In this document: in pieces, positions 17,106-23,195 of the stretch | Numbering within the stretch: position 1 is the first letter of the stretch | How the letters are laid out: the number at the start of each line of letters is the position of its first letter | From: Chara braunii | Lineage: Eukaryota > Streptophyta > Charophyceae > Charales > Characeae | Reading direction: 5' to 3' | DNA: 23,195 nt | Assembly (NCBI GenBank): GCA_003427395.1 | Contig: BFEA01000020.1 | Coordinates: 2,410,337-2,433,531, forward strand | Notes under the pieces: generated by a model | What the model saw: only the letters and a program-made list of their open reading frames with translations | Told to the model about the DNA's origin: nothing | The model's database searches: none | Translations under genes and position numbers: made by a program

Positions 17106-17205
17106 ATGCCCACCAGTGCCACCACTAAAACTCGTATAGTAACCTGGTATGCAAGAGGTATTGGAGATGGTGAAGGCAAAAGGAAAAAGGCTCGTCTAAA
17201 GACTT
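17106..17205 (+). pseudogene. LINE ORF2: endonuclease N-terminal fragment
   Basis: The frame reads TRIVTWYARGIGDGEGKRKK followed by ARLKT. It matches the first motif of APE-type LINE endonucleases, in which WN (here WY, codons 17145-17150) supplies a catalytic Asn, followed by RG(L/I)G and a basic helix. The catalytic Asn is replaced by Tyr, so the enzyme would be dead even without the later breaks. After about 17205 similarity stops; the next recognisable endonuclease sequence is at 18283, so about 1 kb of foreign sequence intervenes. Confidence 0.7.
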
Positions 17206-18280
17206 GTGCAAGGAACATGAGTATGGACAAAGCACAAAAATCCAGAATGCAAAATCACACTGAAGTCCAAGTAGTCAAAGCCAAAGCAGATAGCACATGG
17301 AACCGAGTAACCATCCAATTGAGAATGATACAGAAGAATCGTGAGTCAATGTCCATGCCCAACAGGGCAACACCAACAGCATAACCCAAATGTAGCTCTC
17401 TCTTGTGAATGGTGCCAGGCGCCCTATCTACTCTACAGCCTATCCTACAACTACAGCAATGAACAGCAACCAGACAACTTGACTACCAGCGAGTGATGAT
17501 GTCAACACCAATGCCGACCTCCACCTTCACCAGGTACGTGTCCTCTTCCCCACACTCTCCCTTGTTAACCACACAGCGCCCTTCACCTCCGAAGACCACC
17601 TTCGCCCTTCACCTCTCTGCACCCTCATGCGGCCNGGCTATGGCCGCCAGTGCCTTGNATGCAGGCAGCGCCCTACCGCCTNGCGCTGGCCTGCTTCACC
17701 TTAGCNCAGCGCTGCTCTGCACAGCNCAGCACACATGCATCCGCGCAGCGTGCCCGCAATGNCAGCATTGGCCAAGATCCCTGCTCCCTCGCCCTGCTTG
17801 CCTATATGCCAATGCAGCGTGNGGGCNGCCTCCCTTCAGCCTGTGACCGGGACCCAGAGGCTGAAGCCAACTCGATACAGTTGGGCCCCGGGGCAATGCA
17901 GTTGCNCCTCTTTCATCNAGGCCTGTGGCCNNATTCAGATAGTGGGCCGATTTCCCTTTGGCATTTTCGGCCTCTCTACCCAGCATGCATTGTCGGCCTC
18001 ACGTTCGAGTGCCCAGGGCCTAACTAACTCAGAGGCCCTGGGCATTTCAGCATTTGCTGAAATCCGANACTCGGTGCACTCCAACCAACTGGCGTGCTGC
18101 AACTGTATGAACCCCACTTCGTGAAATGTTGGCACAGAGGGCTCTTGGTGATTTGCTGGCCCACCTTCACTTAGGGCGGGCACGAGGCTTGCTGGGGCCT
18201 TAGCCCAGAACATGTACATCATGGCAAGGCCCCTACTTGAGGGCTCAATCCTCACACTTGGTTATATCATAATAATATTT
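17206..18280. other. GC-rich, N-bearing block interrupting the endonuclease
   Basis: About 1.07 kb with no LINE similarity. It contains 13 scattered single Ns (17635, 17658, 17682, 17706, 17726, 17762, 17822, 17827, 17906, 17918, 17931, 17932, 18068) and open frames without domains on both strands. The part from about 17580 to 18250 is GC-rich and contains twin hairpins. I infer an inserted element, perhaps multi-copy, whose limits I cannot place. Confidence 0.5.
18010..18063. repeat. Two abutting perfect hairpins
   Basis: TGCCCAGGGCCT (18010-18021) pairs perfectly with AGGCCCTGGGCA (18033-18044) across an 11-base loop. The next hairpin, ATTTCAGCA (18044-18052) and TGCTGAAAT (18055-18063), starts at the base where the first ends, with a 2-base loop. 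Confidence 0.9.
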
Positions 18281-18282
18281 AG

Positions 18283-18435
18283 GTAACTTTGCTCGAGGAA
18301 ATGAAGTTGAATGAGGACAAGATACATGAGTTAGGTTGTTGGTGGAATGGTAAACAATGGTGCACACCTACGGATGACACTAAAGGGGGGGTAGCAATTC
18401 TCTTTCACAGGAACTTTGAATGTACACTTTGAATG
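18283..18435 (+). pseudogene. LINE ORF2: endonuclease middle fragment
   Basis: One frame reads VTLLEEMKLNEDKIHELGCW, then WNGKQWCTPTDDTKGGVAIL, then FHRN. This matches the LQETK motif (here LEEMK; the catalytic Glu is kept) and the GGVAIL strand of APE-type endonucleases. It ends in the 13-bp minisatellite, after which the coding continues in another frame. Confidence 0.8.
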
Positions 18436-18497
18436 TACACTTTGAATGTACAATTTTACATTCAACTTTGAATGTACACTTTGAACGTACACTTTGA
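18412..18497. repeat. 13-bp minisatellite inside the endonuclease
   Basis: About six units of ACACTTTGAATGT or close variants, with one A/T-rich unit in the middle. The unit is not a multiple of three and brings in TGA stops. The frame changes from phase 1 upstream (18283) to phase 0 downstream (18498), so expansion of this array helped kill the ORF. Confidence 0.9.
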
Positions 18498-19127
18498 ATG
18501 TACAATTTTTATGATTCTCTAAGTAGATGGTTATGGGTAAAAGCTTTGATTAATGAAGAAGAATGGGCCTTCATGTCGATCTACGCACTGGTTGATCGCA
18601 AAGAAAGGCTGAAGTTTGTTTTTCATCTTAAAACTTTCATTCCCGATGTACATAATGTAGTCATTGGTGAAGATTTTAATGCTACACTAGCTCTCTCAAT
18701 GGATTCATCTAACGGGGTTGGTAATTGGCAGGAATCCAGGAGATTCAAGGACTTCCTTGTGGACCACAGTTTGACAAATGTATTTCGTGACATCTACCAG
18801 GATTCAAGGACGTACACTTGGATCTCAACGTCCTCATCAAACACCGATCCGGTGGCTAGTAAGAGGTTGGACTATTGGCTGGTCAAGGAGGTTGTTTGGG
18901 ATCGAGTTATGGATGTTTCCATTCACTCAGACTCCCTCTCAGACCATACGTCTGTAGTGTTGGATATGTCTCTGGGAGCGTCCCTACTTATGACAATAGA
19001 CCTCCCTAGGATACATATCCAAGTCCTTGTCCAAGATTCGGGGCAATCAGCAGGAAACCAAAGTTGTACGACCCTAGAATCAAAGATTGAATCGATGATT
19101 TATGGAAGGATCGGGAATTTGGGATGA
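18498..19127 (+). pseudogene. LINE ORF2: endonuclease C-terminal part
   Basis: A 209-codon frame with the back half of an APE-type endonuclease in order: RWLWVKAL, WAFMSIYALVDRKERLKF, VVIGEDFNATL (catalytic Asp and Asn of the G(G)DFN motif, one Gly replaced by Glu), FKDFLVDHSLTNVFR, RTYTW, SKRLDYWLV, and LSDHTSVVLD with the catalytic Asp-His of the SDH motif. These residues nick the target DNA to prime reverse transcription in L1-type elements. After about residue 165 (19000) the frame leaves the family sequence, so the last 45 codons are out-of-frame. The start is an artefact of the minisatellite. Confidence 0.9.
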
Positions 19128-19408
19128 AGACATGATTAGCTACAATGACCAATCAGAATGGTATGATGCTGGTACTAGACAAACCATAAAAAATGTTCGA
19201 GTTTTTTAGTTTAGACTCTTTAGAGTGAAACAAATGATGACACAAGAACCATTTAACCAAGGGTATTGGACAAAGGTATCACTGAGAGACCGTTAGCTGA
19301 GTAAATAGGAGAACTATCAGATCAAGAGGGAGGAGGAATTATTTAAATATTCTTCAGTGAATTGTTTTTTGCAAAAAGACAGAATGTCTAAGCAATTTTT
19401 TCTGCAAA
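19128..19408 (+). pseudogene. LINE ORF2: linker between endonuclease and RT, decayed
   Basis: Several stops and frame changes, but short LINE-like pieces remain: DLWKDREFG near 19100, then NDQSEWYDAGTRQTIKN (19140-19195) and FLQKDRMSKQFF (19365-19405), the basic stretch before the RT domain. No intact frame crosses this part. Confidence 0.55.
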
Positions 19409-19949
19409 ATGACAGAGATGTTTCACCCCTTTGATCCCTCCCTACCCTCAGCTAAAAGCACTGATGACATACACGCCAATGACAGACTTTTCTATGAAAG
19501 ATCGCTGTCAACAGAGAAGACTCCAGAGGAACCTTTGATTCCTCTGGAAGATGACGATAGGCTATGTGGCTCCAATATGAGCACAATCAATCGCTCAAAG
19601 AGAGAGAGATTGGATGAGAAAATCACATTGGAAGAGCTCACAATGGCCATGAATAGCATGGCCAGGCAAATGCCCAGGTCCTGACAGCTTGCCTGTTGAA
19701 ATTTTCAAGAAATCTTGAAATGTTTTTGGCCCAATATTACTTGATATTTTCAACAAGGTTACCAAAGGACATAGATTGGGCAAAGGGATGATGGAAGGAT
19801 CAATTACATTCATCTATAAGAATGATGAGAAGATGGATATTAGAAACTACCGTCCCATTACACTTCTTAATGCAGGGGGGGAAATCCTAGCTAAGACTCT
19901 TTCCCGCAGGATTGCAAATTTACTACCTGAACTAATTCACCCTGACCAG
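19409..19949 (+). pseudogene. LINE ORF2: reverse transcriptase, N-terminal part
   Basis: The frame 19409-19684 ends in EKITLEELTMAMNSMARQMP. The expected CPGPD motif continues one frame over (19668 onward, PGPDSLPVEIFKK), so there is a frameshift near 19669. A TGA stop then follows after KKS near 19718. From 19776, ITFIYKNDEKMDIRNYRPIT and LLNAGGEILAKTLSRRI give the RT region 0-2 signature of non-LTR elements (the (R)NYRPI and LA..L..R motifs). It ends at HPDQ, where a small DNA element is inserted. Confidence 0.9.
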
Positions 19950-20122
19950 GGCGTCGCCGCACGGGACATGAAATGAAAAATGAAACGAGTGCATCCTCCT
20001 GCAGAAAACTGCCAGGTTCATCGGTTTGCTATAAATAGTAACGAGTGTATTTTGCCACCTTTCATGGGCAGATCCACTCGTTTCGTTTTCGTTTCGTCTG
20101 CCGTGCGGCGAGACCCGAACAG
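19941..20122. mobile_element. 164-bp MITE with long TIRs and 9-bp target duplication inside the RT
   Basis: The insert spans 19950-20113. Its left 38-40 bases and the reverse complement of its right end match at about 80%, with CGCCGCACGG near both tips and GAAACGAG at the inner ends. The flanks are CCTGACCAG (19941-19949) and CCCGAACAG (20114-20122), 7 of 9 identical and both encoding P-(D/E)-Q. Removing the insert and one flank joins the RT motifs in order. Long TIRs with a 9-bp duplication fit Mutator-like MITEs; hAT (8 bp) is less likely. No protein is encoded. Confidence 0.85.
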
Positions 20123-20530
20123 TCTGGCTTTGTTAGAGGTCGTTTGGTTCTTGACAATCTCATGACTATCTCACAGGCCATGGATATCACGGAACACAAG
20201 AAATCATTTGAAGTCATCCTCCTGATAGACTTTGAAAAAACTTATAATAGGGTCAACTGGGATTTTGTGATGCAGGTACTCGAACGCAGAGGTCTAGGGT
20301 CGGCATTCTGCAGCTGGGTAAGGAAACTGTATCAAGATTAAATTGCTCCAGTGATGGTGAACGGTAAGAAATCATCTCACTTTGTCCTCTCAAGATCTCT
20401 GAGGCAAAAATGCCCGTTGGCACCCCTCCTCCACAAGAGGCCTTGTTGGATCTCATTCGCAACTCACGGGCCAAAGGTTTGCAGGTTTCACCCAGTTACC
20501 AACTACAAACTTCGGCATCGGCCGATGATC
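20114..20530 (+). pseudogene. LINE ORF2: reverse transcriptase, catalytic core
   Basis: The frame continues PEQSGFVRGRLVLDNLM, then LLIDFEKTYNRVNWDFV (motif A; the catalytic Asp is the D of IDFEK, but the usual FDRV Asp is Asn), RRGLGSAFCSWVRKLYQD, a TAA stop (20339-20341), APVMVNGKKSS, and SRSLRQKCPLAPLL (motif B, with Lys for the conserved Gly of RQG). A frameshift near 20430 leads to EALLDLIRNSRAKG and finally SADDL at 20518-20532, the motif C catalytic Asp pair. A poly(T) insert follows at once. This is the polymerase that copies LINE RNA at the nicked target; stops, frameshifts and the motif B change make it inactive. Confidence 0.92.
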
Positions 20531-20745
20531 TTTTTTTTTTTTTTTTTTTTTTTTAAACAACCCGGGCAATGCTAGCGGTAATGGTTTCTGCAGACACCGC
20601 TAGCACTCCGGGGAGGCTCCGTCTATTGGTGGGGAGCAGCACCTGCTGGAAACCGGGTCCAGCGTCCCTGACAATTGGGGAATAAGCATAAGGAATCATG
20701 CGGTAGCTTGCTGGAAACCGGGTCCAGCGTCCCATTGCAAAATGT
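20531..20745 (-). mobile_element. Dispersed retroposon-like repeat 'R', copy 3, with duplicated core
   Basis: A 24-base T run (20531-20554) directly follows the RT ADD codons. Next is an inverted repeat (20561-20614, with GCTAGCGGT at 20571 and ACCGCTAGC at 20596), then the shared segment GTCTATTGGTGGGGAGCAGC. The core TGCTGGAAACCGGGTCCAGC plus GTCCC is present twice, at 20644-20668 and 20709-20733, identical over 25 bases with a 65-bp period. The orientation of the A tail indicates minus-strand insertion. The right limit is not clear and no convincing target duplication was found. Confidence 0.65.
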
Positions 20746-21034
20746 GCTAACTGATCTATTCTACCCAAACCCAAGGGCGTGAGTTGGAACCCAGCAGGAC
20801 CACTGGGGGGCACCAGTGAATCTCTGTCTGATCCCAGCCCGCCGTTCGGCTACCACTACCATACTACCTCACTACCACATTATCCCTAGTATGTCTGAGG
20901 TATCATAGCAGAAGTAGAGCAAAGTTTACGCGTGAGAGCCGCCCCCAGAAACACCGAAACGGCAAAGACCCAGCNAAGGCACAACGAGCAGAGCAACAAC
21001 AACGAGGAAAGCNGGAGGGCGGCAGAGTTCCCCC
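20746..21034. other. Unassigned sequence
   Basis: No continuation of the LINE RT is visible after the retroposon. CCACTACCATACTACC-type short repeats lie at 20851-20880. Two ambiguous bases occur (20975, 21013). Confidence 0.4.
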
Positions 21035-21499
21035 CTAACCCCCCACATATTCCTCCAGAGCCAGCGGGTGGGGGGGGAAGGGATCAGGGAACGCTTGGGC
21101 GGGTTTCAATTGTTCTGCTGGGTCCACCTTTGTCCAGTCTTTGAAGTGGAGCTGGTAATCTCGTTCCCATCCTCCTTCGNGTGCCTNTCCCTCTCCGTCA
21201 TGTCNGTCATTCTCCATCTGGTCCGTACTATCCCCTGTCCAGCTGACCTTTGCGACCCAGCCCTCCCTCCTCCCCCCCAACCAATTTATACAAAAGCGGG
21301 ATATAGTTCTGTCTATATCCTTCTTGCTATGCATTTGTTCCATGTTTGCTTTGACGTTCTGCCATTGCGCCATAAGCTCGTGCTGAATAAGTAGTCGTAT
21401 CTGTTCTGTGACTTCCCCCTCTTCCACCCTCGCCCTCTCTAATTCCAAAATGCACCTTCTCGATGATCTAACGGTTGTCTCAGAAAAAAAGTCCCTCAA
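21035..21499 (-). CDS. Unidentified charged minus-strand open frame
   Basis: 154 codons, no ATG at the listed beginning (TTG), so the true start is unknown. The N-terminal 70 residues are charged and predicted by eye to be helical (ELERARVEEGEVTEQIRLLI, then MAQWQNVKANMEQMHSKKD), which suggests a coiled coil or gag-like helical domain. The rest is acidic and Gly-rich and crosses Ns at 21180, 21187 and 21205. I recognise no family. It may be a remnant of a retroelement gag or ORF1, or of a captured host exon. Confidence 0.3.
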   Translation of the reverse strand: MRDFFSETTVRSSRRCILELERARVEEGEVTEQIRLLIQHELMAQWQNVKANMEQMHSKKDIDRTISRFCINWLGGRREGWVAKVSWTGDSTDQMENDXHDGEGXAXEGGWERDYQLHFKDWTKVDPAEQLKPAQAFPDPFPPHPLALEEYVGG

Positions 21500-21595
21500 C
21501 TTTTTTTATAAAGCATCAGAGGCTAAGGTCTGTCGGGATAAGTTGGTCGCCCTTACCAGGGAGAATACACCCTTCGCAGGTGACACGTTGTCGGC

Positions 21596-21621
21596 CCGAA
21601 TACCCTTACAAGGGTATTTGG
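21596..21621. repeat. 26-bp near-perfect palindrome, family member 3
   Basis: CCGAATACCCTT and AAGGGTATTTGG are reverse complements apart from one position, around AC. It belongs with the palindromes at 887-916 and 11878-11903. Confidence 0.75.
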
Positions 21622-22264
21622 GCACGTTCTTGCAGCTTACAGGAAGAGCGCCTCTGGTGATATCTAGGGGCGTGTCCCATTTGTATTGATTAGAGAGTAT
21701 GTGGGCGTGCACTCCTGGGCACGCGTTAGCCCGACCTAATTTGGATCGAGGACGGACCGTGAGGCACCGGTAGAGAAAGTTAGTGCTAGGGTAGAGCTTC
21801 TGAAGCGGTCGCAGCCTCGCACACACGGGCTGAAGTAAGGACGACGTCGCCTTGACCAGGTGAGGCGGTGACTAGAGGAGGGTGTTGTCTGACTTAGTAG
21901 AGGACGATGTGCGAAACGGCGCCGTGTGGAATACTCGTGGGCATTAGGATGACCATGCCTAGTCTATAGTATGAGCCGCTGCTGGGAGCGGCACGGCCTA
22001 GAGTGAAAGTCCGGGGGTTGTCGGCAAGCGGAGAAAAGAGGGCCGGTCACAGCGGGCTATGAGAGCCTCGGGTCGCGACCGCGGCATGAAGGGGCGATGG
22101 ACATAGTGAGCCAAGCGAAGCCCAGCCCCGAGGCAGCCAGCACGACATTGCGTGGCCTGAGGCGCCAGCAATAAATCGAACCGATGGCCTATGATACTCT
22201 GCTGCAGGCCGGCCTAACGGGCGCCACTCTTCATAGTGAACCTGGCTTGCAGCTGTGCCAGGCT
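21622..22264. other. Unassigned GC-rich sequence
   Basis: GC-rich and without open frames of note. Phrases such as GAGAGTATGTGGGCGTGC and GGACCGTGAGGCACCGG suggest an old LTR or leader, but no partner, primer-binding site or polypurine tract was found, so no call is made. Confidence 0.4.
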
Positions 22265-22327
22265 GGGGCTTAGCCTTATAGGTTATATCATTGAGCTATC
22301 ACCAGATGGGTCTTGCGATCGAGGCTA
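22265..22327 (-). repeat. Dispersed SINE-like repeat 'S', copy 2
   Basis: Matches 12885-12946 through GGGGCT(T)AGCC, ATAGGTTAT, TCA(C/T)C and GCGATCGAGGCT. On the minus strand it reads TGATAGCTCAATGATATAAC, similar to a tRNA D-arm and A box. Confidence 0.5.
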
Positions 22328-22506
22328 GAGCGGAGCAGCAGAGCGGCGGAGGAATGCAAGGGCGAATTGAGGGGTTCAGGGTATTGCAGGACTATCCCTT
22401 TTGGTTTTGCTGCGGGGGGTTCCGACCGCGGGCCCGTGGGAAAGGACCCAGTGCCAATGGTCCTCTCACACATCCGTTTTTTTTAATGCCAACCTCTGAG
22501 TTTGAA

Positions 22507-22509
<3 letters not shown>

Positions 22510-22540
<31 letters not shown>
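22510..22540. repeat. (TA)n microsatellite
   Basis: About 15 TA dinucleotides followed by an AT-rich stretch to 22590. The Tyr-Ile-rich frames are translations of it. Confidence 0.95.
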
Positions 22541-22543
<3 letters not shown>

Positions 22544-22599
22544 ATTATTATCTGTTTTTTTTTTTTTACACTTATTTTTATTTTTTCTATCTGGGCGAG

Positions 22600-22790
22600 A
22601 CCCGGTACTGGTGCCGGGACCTGCAGTGAGACCCCGCTGCCTAGTTCTGTGGATACACCACGAATGGCCCGGGCACTACTAGCAGGGCAGTCCTTCGGGA
22701 CATCCGTTAAAATTGGAACCATGCAGAGAAGAGTAGCATGGCACCTGCACAGGGATGATATGCATAAAAGGCAGGGAACAGCCCGACGCT
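22600..22790 (+). repeat. Possible partial copy of the left-end SINE body
   Basis: 22736-22769 matches the reverse complement of 158-190, with GCATGG.ACCTG.ACAGGGATGA and ATGCATAAA. No clear tRNA-like head or A tail is visible here, so only the body is supported. Confidence 0.4.
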
Positions 22791-23195
22791 ACTGTTCTCT
22801 CTGTGGCGTATGGTGGCTGCCGTTGCTGCGCTTCCCCGGCCAGATTGGTCGTGATAGCGCTGCGCTAGGAAGGCCGGCAGGAGGAAGTCGGTGGCTGGTC
22901 GAGCTTACAAACGGAGGAAGGGAGCAAGAAAGGTGAAGGGGGAAGAAGAGAGGAGTTAGAGGGCCAAAGGAGAAACTGGGGAATGACAGTTGAATAAGGG
23001 TGAATCTGGCCACTAAACTGCGCTAGGTGCGTGCAAAGGAAACACAGGCGTGGTGACAAGAAGAGATAGCTACAGCCGAGCAAAGAGGATATAACTCGTG
23101 AGTTCTAAAATAAAAATAGGGAAGGTAGAGTGCTAGGTGGGGGTAGAAGCAGGGCGAATCTGGGTATGTAGTTAGATGTTGGGATCGAGAAAGAG
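22791..23195. other. Unassigned sequence to the window end
   Basis: Purine-rich from about 22905 to 22960. I see no gene, RNA or repeat that can be supported. Confidence 0.4.

Larger units (their letters stand above)
13920..20530 (+). mobile_element. Decayed L1-type LINE with nested insertions
   Basis: Three coding remnants lie in LINE order on one strand: ORF1 with a zinc knuckle (14006-15590), an APE-type endonuclease (17106 to about 19000) and a reverse transcriptase (19409-20530). Frameshifts, stop codons and at least five insertions break it. The sequence after the RT 'ADD' motif, including thumb, RNase H (if it existed) and 3' end, was not found in the window. The 5' boundary is approximate, placed upstream of the ORF1 start. 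Confidence 0.8.

Noticed and set aside
18010-18063. Hairpins considered as a bacterial-type terminator
   Set aside because: No T tract follows, and the context is eukaryotic.
22502-22936. 144-codon plus-strand open frame
   Set aside because: Its first part is the TA microsatellite and the rest has no recognisable domain.
1-23195. CRISPR array, operon or bacterial defence system
   Set aside because: Repeats lack the uniform repeat-spacer pattern, there are no cas-like genes, and the coding remnants are eukaryotic retroelements.

Overview
The window looks like intergenic, repeat-dense nuclear DNA from a eukaryote, most likely a land plant. The evidence is the decayed L1-type LINE with a zinc-knuckle ORF1, an LTR whose adjacent primer-binding site is complementary to initiator tRNA-Met (the usual plant arrangement), poly(A)/poly(T)-ended retroposons, MITE-like foldback elements, long microsatellites and no bacterial-style gene packing. 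I found no intact host gene and no intact transposon gene. Scattered single Ns at 17635-18068 and 20975-21205 suggest consensus ambiguity in collapsed or polymorphic repeats.

Left part (1-6400): a minus-strand tRNA-headed SINE candidate ends in the poly(T) at 7-40. A minus-strand LTR retrotransposon fragment follows (internal stub about 799-1232, primer-binding site 1233-1244, LTR about 1246-2033). Then come a 40-bp-phased repeat block with a 38-base C run, a 111-bp tandem duplication, a (TG)n to (GA)n low-complexity tract of about 640 bp, and a 10-bp minisatellite. The rest is unassigned sequence with small repeats.

Middle part (6400-13900): a proline-rich open frame carries an in-frame 165-bp duplication. 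It is followed by several tandem-repeat blocks with 85- and 89-bp periods, a tRNA-like pseudogene or SINE head on the minus strand, and two full copies plus one fragment of a foldback element whose GCCCCT/AGGGGC blocks are phased at 30 bp.

Right part (13900-20530): one decayed LINE can be followed from ORF1 (about 14006-15590, frameshifted, with a CX2CX4HX4C knuckle) through the endonuclease (17106-19000) to the reverse transcriptase (19409-20530). It is cut by nested events: a hairpin element at 16296-16462, a poly(T) insert with a 7-bp target duplication at 16968-17097, an N-rich GC-rich block at about 17200-18280, a 13-bp minisatellite at 18412-18497, a 164-bp TIR element inside the RT at 19950-20113, and a retroposon poly(T) abutting the RT 'ADD' motif at 20531.

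The rightmost 2.6 kb holds an unidentified minus-strand open frame, a palindrome shared with two other places in the window, an AT microsatellite and otherwise unassigned sequence. The genes do not work together as a pathway. The structure is a layered record of insertions, and the most novel-looking items are the 30-bp-phased foldback family, the long hairpin at 16.3 kb and the shared palindrome family.
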